Positions 1-9,757 are shown, numbered from the stretch's first letter. The stretch is 64,000 bases of DNA from Devosia pacifica (GCF_014652635.1 NZ_BMZE01000003.1:372001-436000), one strand, 5' to 3'. Program-made: numbers and translations. The notes: generated by a model from the sequence alone, not told the origin.

Positions 1-2420
1 TCGCCGAAGATCGGCTCCTTGCCGATATCGAGCATGACCGGTACCGCAAGCGGCGAGATTCGGTCCAGTGGCTTGTGGATCACATGCTGGCGAATGCGCC
101 GCAGGCACTGGCCGAGGCGTTCGATGTCGAGCAGTCCCCGCGCTGCGTCGTGCCGCGTCGCCTGAATGAGGATATGGTCTGGCTCGTGCTGATAAAGGAC
201 GTCATAGATGATGTCCGCCGACATCGTCACCTGCCGGCCGGTTTTTTCCTTGCCCGGATGCCGCCGCTCGATCAGGCCCGAAATGATCGCGCAATTTCGG
301 AAGGTGCGCTTCATCAGCGCCGACTCATCGAGCCATGCTTCGAGGTCATCGCCAAGCATGTCTTCGGAAAACAACTCGTCGAGCGATAGCCTGCCGGTGC
401 GGATCAAGCCGGAAAGATCGGCCAGTCCCCATATCGCCAGTGCATATTCCGAGGCTACAAACCCCAGGGGCCGCGCCCGGGAACGTTCGAGACGCCGGGT
501 GAGGAGCATGCCGAGGGTCTGGTGTGCGAGGCGGCCTTCGAACGGGTAGCATACGAGGTAGTGCTGGTTGCCACGTGGAAAGGTCTCGACGAGAAGGCTG
601 TCCGCGCCCGGCAGTACCGAGACATCGTGCTGCAGGCGCAACCAGTCCGCTGTCTGATCCGGCAGGTGCGACCAATTCATCGGATCTGCGAGGATCGCCC
701 GCACCCTTTCGGCGAGATAGGTCGAAAGCGGGAACCTGCCGCCCATATAGGACGGGATTTTGGGATCTGCAGCCTGCGCTCTGCTGACGAACGCCTCGTT
801 CTCGTGCATGCCCTCGAAGGCGACGACCTCGCCGCCGAACATGAAGGTGTCACCTGGCACGATCGTCGTGAAGAAATACTCTTCCATCTCTCCGAGTACG
901 CGACCGCCGCGCGCGATCGGTCCGGTGGTGCGTCCCTTGCGGAAGCCCCGCCCCCTGACGAGCCGCACCTTGACCATCGGTTCTTCGATGATGGTGCCGA
1001 CGTTAAGCCGGTATTGCTGGGCAACTTGCGGGTTGGCGATGCGCCACAGCCCCTCCTCGGTGCGCTTCAACCGAGCGTAGCGTTCATAGGCGCGCAGCGC
1101 GTACCCACCGGTGGCAACGAAATCGAGCACCCGCTCGAACTGAGGTCGCGACAGATTCCTGTATGGCCAGGCTCGGATAATTTCGGCGTAAAGCTCCTCC
1201 GGATCGAACGGTGCTGCACAAGCGCAGCCCAGAACGTGCTGCGCCAATACATCGAGCCCGCCTTCGGTGGGCGTCTCACTATCCTGATGGTTTGCCGAGA
1301 CGGCATCCACTGCTGCCTCGCATTCAAGCACCTCGAAGCGATTGGAGGGGACCAATATGGCGCGCGAAGGTTCGTCGAGCCGGTGGTTCGCGCGACCGAT
1401 GCGCTGCAGCATGCGTGACGACCCTTTCGGCGCACCCACCTGCACGACGAGATCGACATCGCCCCAATCGATCCCGAGGTCGAGTGTCGAAGTGCACACG
1501 ACGGCCCGTAGCGCGCCACCGACCATTGCGCTTTCGACCTTGCGGCGTTGCTCGACTGACAAGGAGCCGTGATGGAGGGCGATCGGCAGCATCTCATCGT
1601 TGACGCTCCATAGCCCCTGGAACAGCATCTCCGCCTGGGAGCGCGTGTTGACGAACAAAAGCGTCGTCTTGTGTTGGCGGATTGTCTCGTAGAGCTGGCC
1701 CACCGCATATGACGAGGAATGTCCGGCCCATGGAACGCGGTCGTCGGATTTCAGAATGCTGAGTTCCGGAGGCGCCCCGCCATCCGCCTTTATAAGATGT
1801 GTCGGCCCGTTGGGGACAGGACGGGCGATCCAGTCACGCAGGGTTTCCGGCTGGGCGACCGTAGCGCTCAGCGCGGTCAGCCGCATCTGGGGCGCCATGG
1901 TCGCGAGCCGCGCGATCGCCAGCGCCAGAAGCTCGCCACGCTTTGAGGTGACGAGGGCATGCAGCTCATCGAGAACGATGCGCTTGAGCGAGCCGAAGAG
2001 ACGTGCCGCATCCGGGTGGCTGAGCAGCAAGGCGATCTGTTCCGGGGTGGTCAGCAGGACATGCGGTGGATCAAAACGTTGACGCTGCCGGCGGCTGGAG
2101 GGCGTGTCGCCGGTTCTCGTCTCCACCTTGATCTTGAGGCCCATCTCGGTAATCGGCGTTGTGAGATTGCGCGCGACATCGACCGCCAGCGCCTTCAGCG
2201 GGGAGATGTAGAGTGTGTGGAGACCTTGATGGGAGTTCCGCGCCAGATCATCGAGCGTCGGCAGAAAGCCCGCCATGGTCTTGCCTGCGCCGGTCGGCGC
2301 GATCAGCAAAGCTGAGGCGCCGGCCTGCCAACTCGCGAGCACATCGCGCTGGTGCTGCCGCGGCTGCCACTTGCGTGCGGCAAACCATTCGGCGATGACT
2401 GGATCAATCTCGGTGTTCAA
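1..2420 (-). CDS. Ligase-associated Lhr-type DEXH-box helicase (3' end off the left edge)
   Basis: The visible 806 residues form a superfamily 2 helicase of the Lhr / ligase-associated DNA damage response type. Walker A PTGAGKT is at 42-48, the DELH box at 151-154, and motif VI is seen as QRIGRANH; a long Lhr-type region follows. In this family the gene usually sits with an ATP-dependent DNA ligase, an MBL-fold exonuclease and the phosphoesterase PdeM, which would lie beyond the left edge. I chose TTG at 2420 because the family begins only a few residues before the WFAAR...W..R..HQ motif seen at 12-24, and no ATG or GTG fits. The Shine-Dalgarno is weak. It is divergent from the DUF6460 gene. 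Confidence 0.88.
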   Translation of the reverse strand, partial: MNTEIDPVIAEWFAARKWQPRQHQRDVLASWQAGASALLIAPTGAGKTMAGFLPTLDDLARNSHQGLHTLYISPLKALAVDVARNLTTPITEMGLKIKVETRTGDTPSSRRQRQRFDPPHVLLTTPEQIALLLSHPDAARLFGSLKRIVLDELHALVTSKRGELLALAIARLATMAPQMRLTALSATVAQPETLRDWIARPVPNGPTHLIKADGGAPPELSILKSDDRVPWAGHSSSYAVGQLYETIRQHKTTLLFVNTRSQAEMLFQGLWSVNDEMLPIALHHGSLSVEQRRKVESAMVGGALRAVVCTSTLDLGIDWGDVDLVVQVGAPKGSSRMLQRIGRANHRLDEPSRAILVPSNRFEVLECEAAVDAVSANHQDSETPTEGGLDVLAQHVLGCACAAPFDPEELYAEIIRAWPYRNLSRPQFERVLDFVATGGYALRAYERYARLKRTEEGLWRIANPQVAQQYRLNVGTIIEEPMVKVRLVRGRGFRKGRTTGPIARGGRVLGEMEEYFFTTIVPGDTFMFGGEVVAFEGMHENEAFVSRAQAADPKIPSYMGGRFPLSTYLAERVRAILADPMNWSHLPDQTADWLRLQHDVSVLPGADSLLVETFPRGNQHYLVCYPFEGRLAHQTLGMLLTRRLERSRARPLGFVASEYALAIWGLADLSGLIRTGRLSLDELFSEDMLGDDLEAWLDESALMKRTFRNCAIISGLIERRHPGKEKTGRQVTMSADIIYDVLYQHEPDHILIQATRHDAARGLLDIERLGQCLRRIRQHVIHKPLDRISPLAVPVMLDIGKEPIFG

Positions 2421-2503
2421 AAGAGTGGCGGGGCCCTTAGGATATCGAGGTGAAAGCCTATATGATTGTGCAGCAACACCAAAGCTGGCACGGAGGACGA
2501 TTG

Positions 2504-2800
2504 ATGCAGGATGAGGCGAGAATTGAACGGCGCCGCCCGAGCACGCTCGAACGTGTTTTCGGCGGCAATCCGCTGAGCGTTTGCGTCCGCCTCGCTGTGG
2601 TCTCGGTCCTTGTCGGCTTTGTGCTGACCATGCTTGGCCTCGATGCCGAATCGGTCTTCCGCGGTGCTGCGGAGTTCATCGCCGAGACCATCCGCGACAG
2701 CGGCGGGCTGATCCGCACCATCGGCACCTATTTGCTGACCGGCGCAGCGCTGGTCATCCCGATCTGGATCTTCATGCGCCTGACGATGTCGCGCAAATGA
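2504..2800 (+). CDS. DUF6460 domain-containing small membrane protein
   Basis: A 98-residue protein with two predicted membrane segments, roughly residues 24-47 and 70-92, and a charged N-terminus. The pattern of an NPL..CVRL segment, a first hydrophobic helix, a glycine-bearing second helix and a terminal FMRL matches the DUF6460 family common in Hyphomicrobiales, which has no assigned function. An upstream in-frame GTG exists at 2450, but ATG at 2504 has a good GGAGG about eight bases before it and starts just before the conserved part. Its stop overlaps the next start (ATGA), so it is probably co-transcribed with the kinase and the MATE gene. Confidence 0.75.
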   Translation: MQDEARIERRRPSTLERVFGGNPLSVCVRLAVVSVLVGFVLTMLGLDAESVFRGAAEFIAETIRDSGGLIRTIGTYLLTGAALVIPIWIFMRLTMSRK

Positions 2801-3462
2801 ATGAGGTTGCTCTGACGCCGGAACAGGCGCTGTCGCGTCTTGTCGCTCATATCATGCAGCTCGCCTCCGAGATGGACGGGCGGGTGATGATCGGGATCGC
2901 TGGTGGTCCGGGTGTTGGCAAGTCCACGATGGCGGGCGGGTTGCAAACAATGCTGAATGCGCTGCATCCCGGCCAGGCGGCAATGGTGCCGATGGATGGC
3001 TTTCACGTTCGTCACGCCATTCTCGAAGAGCGTGGACATACCGAGCGCAAAGGCGCTCCACACACGTTCGAGGGCGAAGCGTTCTACAATTTTCTCGCCC
3101 ACCTCAAGGCTGCCCGCGATCCCGTGAAGGTGCCGGGTTACAGCCGAGAGATCGAGGACGTCGTCGACGACGCGTTCGCGGTGCCGCCTGAGGTGCGCAT
3201 CGTGATTGTCGAGGGCAATTACCTGCTGCTACCGGATCCACCGTTTTCGGGCATCAAGCCTTTGCTTGATTATGCTGTGTATCTCGATGTTCCCTGGGAC
3301 AAGGTGGAACAGCGCCTGATGCATAGGCATGCCGAGCACGGCCTGTTCACGGACGAGCGTAACCGCGCGCATATCAACCGAAACGACCTGCCCAACTACG
3401 ATCTGGTGCGCGAACACCGCTCCCGCGCCGATCTGATCATCAGCCTTATCACCGAGAGTTAA
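2797..3462 (+). CDS. P-loop nucleoside/fructose kinase-like protein (uridine kinase/PRK fold)
   Basis: A 221-residue P-loop kinase with Walker A GGPGVGKST at 36-44, followed by MDGFH and a later IVIVEGNYLLL strand. These are marks of the phosphoribulokinase/uridine kinase/pantothenate kinase superfamily, and of the subgroup annotated as nucleoside/nucleotide kinase family or fructose transport kinase FrcK-like. The substrate cannot be told from sequence. The start overlaps the stop of the upstream gene by four bases, and the MATE gene follows after five bases, so the three probably form an operon. Confidence 0.75.
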   Translation: MNEVALTPEQALSRLVAHIMQLASEMDGRVMIGIAGGPGVGKSTMAGGLQTMLNALHPGQAAMVPMDGFHVRHAILEERGHTERKGAPHTFEGEAFYNFLAHLKAARDPVKVPGYSREIEDVVDDAFAVPPEVRIVIVEGNYLLLPDPPFSGIKPLLDYAVYLDVPWDKVEQRLMHRHAEHGLFTDERNRAHINRNDLPNYDLVREHRSRADLIISLITES

Positions 3463-3467
3463 GCATT

Positions 3468-4826
3468 GTGAGTGCAGTCGCGGAGGCCATGCGGCCGCAA
3501 TATCCCTTCCGGGTGCGGCATGCGGATGTCTGGCGTATTGCTCTACCCGCCTGCATCGCTTTCATCACCGAACCACTGGCCGGGCTCGTAGACATGACGG
3601 TGATCGGCCGGCTCGGCGATGCCAGCTTGCTGGGTGGCGTGGTGCTCGGGGCGCTGGTGTTCAACATCATTTTGTCGCTCGCCTATTTTCTGCGGATCGG
3701 AACTGCAGGGCTGACCGCGCAGGCGATTGGCGCGCGTGATCCGGCGGACGGGTTGCTGCATGCGGTGCGTGCGCTGCTGGTCGGCGGCCTGATCGGCATT
3801 GGCATGATCGTCTTGGCGGTACCGCTGCTGATGCTGTCGGGTTGGCTGCTCGCTCCCGGTGACGGCGTGCGTGAGGCCCTGGCGGACTATTTCTACATCA
3901 GAGTATGGGGTGCGCCATTCTCGCTCATTAACTTCGCGCTGCTTGGCTGGTTTTACGGTCGGGCCGAAGCGACAACCGGAATGATCCTTCAGTTCATCAT
4001 TCACGGTATCAACATCGCCGGCAGCATCGTTCTGGTGCAGGGGCTGGGTCTTGGTGTTGAGGGGGCGGCACTCGGCACCGTTCTCGGACAGATCGGCGCC
4101 AGCATCATTGGCCTGATGCTGATGTTGGGGCATTACGGCGGTCTCGGCCAGATCGTAGACCGCGTGCGTCTTGGCGAGCTTTTTCAGCGCGTGGCGCTGA
4201 AACGCATGTTCGGGCTCAGCCGGGACCTGATGATACGCTCGATCGCACTTCAGGCGACCTACGCCTATTTCGCTGCGCAAGGCTCACGCATGGGCGACAT
4301 AGAGCTTGCGGCCAACGCAATACTGCTCAACCTGCTGTTCATCATTGGCTTTTTCATGGATGGCATCGCCCAGGCGGCAGAACAGCTCAGCGGCAAAGCG
4401 CTGGGGGCGAACTGGCAGCCGGCTTTCGAGGAGGCCTACAGGCTCAGCATGATCTGGGGGCTGATCATCGCCATCGTCATGGGCTTCGGCTGGTATTTCT
4501 TTGGCCCCTATATTATCTCGCTGATGACGACGCGCGCGCCAGTCCAGGCTTATGCCGTGCAGTTTCTGGGGCTCGCAGCGCTGTGCTCCCTGACGTTCAT
4601 GCCAGCCTTCGTCTTTGATGGCATTCTCGTCGGGACGACCCAGAACGTCGTGATGCGCAACGGCATGATCGCATCGCTGGTCGTCTTCGTGGGCGTTGCC
4701 TGGCTGGCGCAGCCGCTTTACGGCAATACCGGCCTCTGGTTGGCGCTTCATGCGTGGTTCATCGCGCGCGGCATCATCTATTGGTGGGCTCTGCGGCGCA
4801 TTCGCAGCCGCATGTTCGCACAATAG
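3468..4826 (+). CDS. MATE family (DinF-like) multidrug efflux transporter
   Basis: A 452-residue polytopic membrane protein with about twelve hydrophobic helices arranged as two halves. It contains the typical N-terminal stretch with EPLAGLVDMTVIGRLGD and a second half with a similar layout, which identifies the multidrug and toxin extrusion family, DinF-like branch. These inner-membrane antiporters use H+ or Na+ gradients to export cationic or amphipathic compounds; the substrate here is unknown. It starts with GTG five bases after the kinase stop and ends four bases before the convergent pyrD, with no room for a separate terminator. Confidence 0.88.
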   Translation: MSAVAEAMRPQYPFRVRHADVWRIALPACIAFITEPLAGLVDMTVIGRLGDASLLGGVVLGALVFNIILSLAYFLRIGTAGLTAQAIGARDPADGLLHAVRALLVGGLIGIGMIVLAVPLLMLSGWLLAPGDGVREALADYFYIRVWGAPFSLINFALLGWFYGRAEATTGMILQFIIHGINIAGSIVLVQGLGLGVEGAALGTVLGQIGASIIGLMLMLGHYGGLGQIVDRVRLGELFQRVALKRMFGLSRDLMIRSIALQATYAYFAAQGSRMGDIELAANAILLNLLFIIGFFMDGIAQAAEQLSGKALGANWQPAFEEAYRLSMIWGLIIAIVMGFGWYFFGPYIISLMTTRAPVQAYAVQFLGLAALCSLTFMPAFVFDGILVGTTQNVVMRNGMIASLVVFVGVAWLAQPLYGNTGLWLALHAWFIARGIIYWWALRRIRSRMFAQ

Positions 4827-4829
4827 GGA

Positions 4830-5936
4830 TTAGTTCGCCGTGCCGGCGGCCCACTCGTCAGTGCGTGAGCCGACGCACTGGGCAATGCTGGTGTGTCCCG
4901 CCATGCGCAGGCGCTCGGTCAACCCGGACTTGATGTCGTCCAGTAGATCGACGCCCCCGAAAACAAGGGCGGAATAGAGCTGAATGGCATTCGCACCAGC
5001 CTCAAACTTGGCATAGGCGGTCTCGGCGTCATGCACGCCCCCAACGCCGATGATCGGCAACTCGCCCACCCGCTGGCGCATCTGAGCAAGCCGTCTTGTG
5101 GCCAACGCAAAGAGCGGCCGACCGGACAATCCGCCGGTCTCGTCAGAATGGGCCAGACCCGCGACCGTATCGCGCCCGATCGTCGTATTGGAGACGATCA
5201 AGCCATCAAGGTCGGTTTCCGCAACGACGGCTGCGATGGCATCGAGCGCCGCTTCGTCGAGATCCGGGGCCAGCTTGAGGAACACCGGCACACGCACCGA
5301 TGCCTTGCTGCGCGTCGAAAGCACCGCCCCCAGCAGCCGCCTCAACGCCTCATCGGTCTGCAGATCCCTCAGACCTGGGGTATTGGGAGACGAGATATTG
5401 ACGGTCAGGTAATCGGCAAGTTCGGCGAAGCGCGTTACGCCCAGGACGTAATCCGCGACGAAATCCGGGCTGTTCTTGTTCGCACCTATGTTGACGCCGA
5501 GTGCCGCGGGAACGCGATTATTCTTCAGCCTCTCGAAGATCGCGGCGTGCCCATCATTGTTGAACCCCATGCGGTTGATGACGCCCTCTGCCTCCGGCAG
5601 CCGGAACAGCCTCGGGCGCGGATTTCCCGATTGCGGGCGCGGGGTGACAGTGCCGATTTCGACCATGCCGAAGCCCATCTCGGCGAGCGGCCGGGCGACC
5701 TCGGCATTCTTGTCGAATCCCGCAGCGATCCCGACCGGGTTTGCAAGCGAAAGGCCCGCTATTTCCGTCGCCAGTTCCGGGGCATCAGGCCCATCGGGGC
5801 GCGGCGCGAGCCCCAGCCGCAATGCCGAGATGGTCGCGAGATGAGCCGTTTCCGGCTCGAGCTTGAGCAAAGTATCGCGGCTGAGCGTGCGCAGCGCGCC
5901 AAGCTTGAGCAACGGAGACAGACGCGACAGGATCAT
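4830..5936 (-). CDS. pyrD: Dihydroorotate dehydrogenase (quinone), class 2
   Basis: A 368-residue class 2 enzyme that oxidises dihydroorotate to orotate in pyrimidine synthesis, passing electrons to membrane quinone. The FMN-site motif AGFDKN is at 72-77, NRMGFNN at 121-127, and the SSPNTPG segment at 182-188 holds the catalytic serine of the class 2 family (class 1 has cysteine). The N-terminal helix pair around residues 1-40 is the membrane/quinone-binding extension of class 2. The start overlaps the end of the DUF952 gene (ATGA), so the two are translationally coupled, as is common in alphaproteobacteria. Confidence 0.95.
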   Translation of the reverse strand: MILSRLSPLLKLGALRTLSRDTLLKLEPETAHLATISALRLGLAPRPDGPDAPELATEIAGLSLANPVGIAAGFDKNAEVARPLAEMGFGMVEIGTVTPRPQSGNPRPRLFRLPEAEGVINRMGFNNDGHAAIFERLKNNRVPAALGVNIGANKNSPDFVADYVLGVTRFAELADYLTVNISSPNTPGLRDLQTDEALRRLLGAVLSTRSKASVRVPVFLKLAPDLDEAALDAIAAVVAETDLDGLIVSNTTIGRDTVAGLAHSDETGGLSGRPLFALATRRLAQMRQRVGELPIIGVGGVHDAETAYAKFEAGANAIQLYSALVFGGVDLLDDIKSGLTERLRMAGHTSIAQCVGSRTDEWAAGTAN

Positions 5937-6289
5937 TGCACTGCCTCCGGAAGATCAACGTTGCCATCTTTGCTGACGGATATCTCCTCGCTCCAGACGA
6001 CAGCCGACAAAGGAAGCGGACCATAAAGATGCGGGAACAACGCGCCGCCGCGGGAGGGCTCCCAGCGTAGAACCTGCGCCACCGTTGACGTCTTGACCGC
6101 AAGCAGACGCAGGTCCGACTGGCCGGCGAAGTGTCGCCTGAGCGTCTCGGCTAATTGCTCTGCCGTCGAGAAGTGTATGTACCCATCATCGAGATCGACT
6201 GGCATGCCGATGAACGAATTCCCCTCGGCTACCTCTGACAGCGCCTCGTTGGTCACGACCTTGTAAATGAATTCCGGTGCCTGCTGCAT
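5933..6289 (-). CDS. DUF952 domain-containing protein
   Basis: A 118-residue soluble protein matching the DUF952 family: a VVTNEAL-like N-terminus, then DDGYIHFSTAEQL and a later FPHLYGPLPL segment. The fold is thought to be related to ADP-ribosyl transferase-like or glutathione S-transferase-associated domains, but no biochemical role is established. It lies directly upstream of pyrD with a four-base overlap, an arrangement seen in many Hyphomicrobiales, so it is probably expressed with pyrD. Confidence 0.8.
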   Translation of the reverse strand: MQQAPEFIYKVVTNEALSEVAEGNSFIGMPVDLDDGYIHFSTAEQLAETLRRHFAGQSDLRLLAVKTSTVAQVLRWEPSRGGALFPHLYGPLPLSAVVWSEEISVSKDGNVDLPEAVQ

Positions 6290-6429
6290 GCCGGGACCCT
6301 AGAGCGGGCGCCGGGCCGCCGCAAGAGCCGAGACGGTGCACTTACGTGCGGCTTTACATGGGCATTCGACGTGATTAAATTAGGACAAGTTTCCGCGCGA
6401 TATGATCCTTTTCCTTTTGCAGGACGTCC

Positions 6430-7071
6430 ATGCTGACACATCAGGCGATCTGGGCCGGCATCGATGCCCTCGCGAAGCGGCATGGTCTCAGCGCTTCTGC
6501 GCTTGCGCGCACGGCGGGGCTTGATGCGACTGCCTTCAATCCCTCGAAGCGGATCAGCCGGGATGGCCGGGAGCGATGGCCGTCAACGGAAAGTCTCGCC
6601 AAGATTCTGGATGTGACAGGCGAAAGCCTCAGCCAGTTTCTGCATGATACTGGCAGTTTCGAGCAGACGGGGCGTGCCCCTTCCAGCCGCACGGTGCCCT
6701 TGCTGGGACTGGCGCAGGCCGGCGGGGGCGGTTATTTCGACAGCTCCGGCTTTCCCGCCGGCCAAGGCTGGGACGAAGTGGCATTGCCGGTGGCTGGCGA
6801 TAAGACCGTTTACGCACTTGAAGTGCAGGGCGACTCCATGGAGCCGCTCTATCGCGAAGGCGACAGAATCATCGTTTCGCCGACTGAACAGGTACGCAGG
6901 GGCGATCGCGTTGTGGTTCGCACGCGCGGTGGCGAGGTGATGGCCAAAATTCTCCACCGCCAGACGGCGCGCCAGATTGAGCTTCACTCGGTCAATCCGC
7001 GTTACGAACCGCGCATACTTGATGTGCAGGATGTAGATTGGATGGCCCGCATCATATGGGCGAGCCAGTAA
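6430..7071 (+). CDS. LexA-like HTH / S24 peptidase transcriptional regulator
   Basis: A 213-residue regulator with an N-terminal helix-turn-helix (about residues 10-70, including GLSASALARTAGLD) and a C-terminal S24 LexA/CI-type peptidase domain. The serine lies in GDSMEPLY and the lysine in the later EVMAKILHR segment; a possible Ala-Gly scissile bond lies in AQAGGG near the linker. S24 regulators of this build self-cleave or act as non-cleaving repressors. There are no phage genes nearby, so it is a resident regulator rather than a prophage CI. It is followed by an acetyltransferase gene that overlaps its end. Confidence 0.85.
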   Translation: MLTHQAIWAGIDALAKRHGLSASALARTAGLDATAFNPSKRISRDGRERWPSTESLAKILDVTGESLSQFLHDTGSFEQTGRAPSSRTVPLLGLAQAGGGGYFDSSGFPAGQGWDEVALPVAGDKTVYALEVQGDSMEPLYREGDRIIVSPTEQVRRGDRVVVRTRGGEVMAKILHRQTARQIELHSVNPRYEPRILDVQDVDWMARIIWASQ

Positions 7072-7559
7072 AAGGCCGGACACACTTGGACACCAGCACC
7101 GCACATGTCGAAGTCCGCCCAGCTGCAGCAGCAGACTTGCTGGCCTGGGCCGATATGCGCGCGGCACTATGGCCCGACACGTCCGCTGACGACCACCGCT
7201 TGGAGATCGAAGCAATCGTGACGAGAGGGCATGAGCAGGCCATCTGCTTGCTGGCGCTTGTCGAGGGAGCTCATCGCGGCTTTGCCGAAGTTTCGCTGCG
7301 GCATGATTACGTCAATGGCTGCGATACGACGCCGGTCGCGTTTCTCGAAGGAATATACGTTGCCCCAGAGGCGCGTGGGCGTGGCGCAGCCCGTGCGCTG
7401 GTGGCAGCGGCTGAAGCCTGGGCGGGCGGGCGAAATTGCAGAGAGTTCGCGTCAGACGTTTCGATCGAAAACACCGCCAGCGCGGCAATGCACATGGCGT
7501 TGGGCTTTGAAGAAACCGAACGCGTGGTGTTTTTCGTAAAGAAGCTTTGCGCAGATTAG
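7056..7559 (+). CDS. AAC(6')-like aminoglycoside N-acetyltransferase family protein (GNAT)
   Basis: A GNAT acetyltransferase of about 157-167 residues that closely follows the aminoglycoside 6'-N-acetyltransferase AAC(6')-I layout: VRPA at the start, MRAALWPD, then FAEVSLRHDYVNG, TPVAFLEGIYV, the acetyl-CoA loop RGRGAAR, EFASDVSIEN and the C-terminal ALGFEETERVVFF segment. These match what I recall of Acinetobacter-type AAC(6') enzymes. Such enzymes acetylate the 6'-amino group of aminoglycosides, but chromosomal homologues may have another native amine substrate. ATG at 7056 overlaps the end of the S24 gene; TTG at 7086 with AAAAGG upstream is an equally good start. Confidence 0.75.
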   Translation: MGEPVKGRTHLDTSTAHVEVRPAAAADLLAWADMRAALWPDTSADDHRLEIEAIVTRGHEQAICLLALVEGAHRGFAEVSLRHDYVNGCDTTPVAFLEGIYVAPEARGRGAARALVAAAEAWAGGRNCREFASDVSIENTASAAMHMALGFEETERVVFFVKKLCAD

Positions 7560-7587
7560 GCCGTGCGCCGCGTGGCAGGCATCGGAA

Positions 7588-8079
7588 TTAGCGCGGAAGC
7601 GGAAGATGCATCAGTACTTCTTCGTCAAACCGTTCGGCCCCGAGACTGCGATAAAACAGTTCGGCGGTGCTGTTCTGCCGCCAGACCGTCCACATCATAC
7701 GTCCCGCCCCCTGCGAAATCCCGATCTTGCGCGCTTCGGCCATCATCGCACTGCCGATACCCGAGCCGTGACGTGCGGTTTCAACGAAGAGATCGGCAAC
7801 ATGCAGGCAAGGCGCGAGGTCATCCATCCAGACGCCCATGTAGTAGACTAGGTAGCCGACCGCTTCGCCATCGAGTTCAGCGAGCAGGACGCGGCACAGC
7901 GGTGTCTCTCCGAATGCCAATTCCTCGAACCGGTCAAACGCCTTGCGTTCCACCGGCTCGGGATCGGCGATGGCATTGAGCCACGCTTCGAAGGCCGACC
8001 ATAGCTCGGCTAGAACCGGCAGATCCGCGGGCGAGGCCTCGCGAACAACGAGTCCCGCGATGGGTTCTACCGGTACCAT
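7588..8079 (-). CDS. GNAT family N-acetyltransferase
   Basis: A 163-residue acetyltransferase with the GNAT pattern: a VVREASPADLPVL start, the AVGYLVYY strand, LFVETARHGSGIGSAM as acetyl-CoA loop and FYRSLGAERFDE near the end. It resembles the diamine acetyltransferase/Eis-unrelated small GNATs; the substrate is unknown. The longer reading frame begins at 8127, but ATG at 8079 places the start four bases after the lysK stop and matches the family N-terminus. It is probably co-transcribed with lysK. Confidence 0.72.
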   Translation of the reverse strand: MVPVEPIAGLVVREASPADLPVLAELWSAFEAWLNAIADPEPVERKAFDRFEELAFGETPLCRVLLAELDGEAVGYLVYYMGVWMDDLAPCLHVADLFVETARHGSGIGSAMMAEARKIGISQGAGRMMWTVWRQNSTAELFYRSLGAERFDEEVLMHLPLPR

Positions 8080-8083
8080 GGTG

Positions 8084-9757
8084 TCATGCTGCTTTTGCAG
8101 CGAGTTCACCGGCCAGCGCCTCGCCAATCAACCGCCGTGTCTCCTCAACGCCATAGAGTGCGATGAAGGAGCCGAAACGGGGGCCCTGATCCTGTCCGAG
8201 CAGTACCTGATAAAGAGCCTTGAACCAGTCCCGCAGCGGCTCGAACCCATGTGCCTTGCCAACTTCGAACACGATGTTCTGCAGTGCCTCGGCATCGGTC
8301 GAGCCGGTATGGTCCGCCAGTTGATCCGACAGATCCTGCATCGCTGCGCGCTCTTTGTCGTCGGGCAAACGAAAGCTCTTGGTGGGCTTCACCATGTCGT
8401 TGAAGTAGGCCACGGCATAGCCGGCGAGCCGATCGAGCTCGGGATAGCTCTGCGGCGTCGCGCCATCCACATAGCGTGAGATAAAGCCCCACAACACTGT
8501 CTTGTCTTCGGCATTGGCAGCCGACACCAGATTCAGCAACAGCCCGAAGGTGATCGGCATCGCCGCTTCCGGAGGATTGCCAGTGTGGATGTGGAATACC
8601 GGGTTTTCCAGGCGCTGTTCCGCGCTCTGGCCCTGATAGGCGTTGACGAACTGATAGTAGTCGTCGACAGCGCGCGGAATGACATCGAAATGGAGCCGCT
8701 TGGCCGCACGCGGCTTGCCGAACATGTACTGCGACAGACTCTCCGGGCTGGCATAGGTCAGCCACTCGTTGATGGTCAGGCCGTTGCCCTTGGACTTCGA
8801 GATCTTCTGGCCGTTCTCATCGAGGAACAGCTCATAATTGAAGCCTTCTGGCGGGTTGCCGCCGAGCGCCTTGACGATCCGACCAGCGAGACGCACGGAA
8901 TCGATGAGATCCTTGCCGGCCATTTCGTAATCGACGCCGAGCGCAAACCAGCGCAGCGCCCAGTCAGGTTTCCACTGGCACTTGACCGCACCGCCTGTTA
9001 CCGCGGTTTCGTACTTCTCGCCATCTTCAGGATCGACATAGACAATTGTGCCAGCCGAGACATCGCGCTCGATGACCGGCACCTGAAGAACGTTGCCGTT
9101 GACCTTCGAGATCGGCAGGAACGGCGAGTAGGTCTCGCGGCGCTCCGGGCCGAGGGTCGGAAGCATGATGTCCATGACGGCATCGTAGCATTCCAGCATC
9201 CGCAGCAAGGCTTCGTCGAACCGCCCTGACGAATAGTAGTCCGTCGAAGAGGCAAACTCGTACGAGAACCCGAAACTATCTAGAAACGCCCGCAACTTGG
9301 CGTTGTTGGCCGCCGCGAACGAAGAATATTCGTTCGAAAACGGATCAGGCACCCGCGACAGCGGCTTGCCGAGAAAGCTCGCCATCATCTCCTGATTGGG
9401 GATGTTGGTCGGAACCTTGCGGAAACCGTCCATGTCGTCGGAGAAGGCCAGAAGACGCGTAGGCACCTCGTCGCGGGTCAACAGCCGAAAGGCCGTTCGG
9501 ACCATGCTGGTGCGGGCGACCTCACCGAATGTGCCGATATGCGGCAAGCCGGATGGGCCGTAACCGGTCTCGAACAAGACTTCACGCGCGCCGGTTTTCT
9601 CGAGCCGCGCAACCAACCGTTTTGCTTCTTCGAAGGGCCAGGCACGGGCGGACTGGGCGGCTTCGAAAAATGCCGGATCGAATTGTGGCAACGAGGCGGG
9701 GGACACGGCGAACTTGCCTTTCTTGGCTGAAGTGTTCTGAGCCGGACTGTGTTGCAT
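8084..9757 (-). CDS. lysK: Lysyl-tRNA synthetase, class I
   Basis: A 557-residue class I lysine-tRNA ligase, the archaeal/alphaproteobacterial form unrelated in fold to class II LysS. It charges tRNA-Lys with lysine. The HIGH signature appears as PHIG within [13 protein letters not shown] near residue 70, and the KMSKS signature as KISKSKGN. The C-terminal helical domain is complete. An in-frame GTG two codons upstream (9763) is possible, but ATG at 9757 fits family N-termini. It is divergent from the TerB-like gene, with a 95-base shared intergenic region. Confidence 0.93.
   Translation of the reverse strand: MQHSPAQNTSAKKGKFAVSPASLPQFDPAFFEAAQSARAWPFEEAKRLVARLEKTGAREVLFETGYGPSGLPHIGTFGEVARTSMVRTAFRLLTRDEVPTRLLAFSDDMDGFRKVPTNIPNQEMMASFLGKPLSRVPDPFSNEYSSFAAANNAKLRAFLDSFGFSYEFASSTDYYSSGRFDEALLRMLECYDAVMDIMLPTLGPERRETYSPFLPISKVNGNVLQVPVIERDVSAGTIVYVDPEDGEKYETAVTGGAVKCQWKPDWALRWFALGVDYEMAGKDLIDSVRLAGRIVKALGGNPPEGFNYELFLDENGQKISKSKGNGLTINEWLTYASPESLSQYMFGKPRAAKRLHFDVIPRAVDDYYQFVNAYQGQSAEQRLENPVFHIHTGNPPEAAMPITFGLLLNLVSAANAEDKTVLWGFISRYVDGATPQSYPELDRLAGYAVAYFNDMVKPTKSFRLPDDKERAAMQDLSDQLADHTGSTDAEALQNIVFEVGKAHGFEPLRDWFKALYQVLLGQDQGPRFGSFIALYGVEETRRLIGEALAGELAAKAA

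Noticed and set aside
522-1418. 298-codon open frame on the plus strand
   Set aside because: It lies antisense to the Lhr-type helicase, whose motifs are intact, and its product has no recognisable fold. It is a shadow frame caused by high GC.
5031-6026. 331-codon plus-strand frame
   Set aside because: It is antisense to pyrD and has the arginine-rich composition of a shadow frame.
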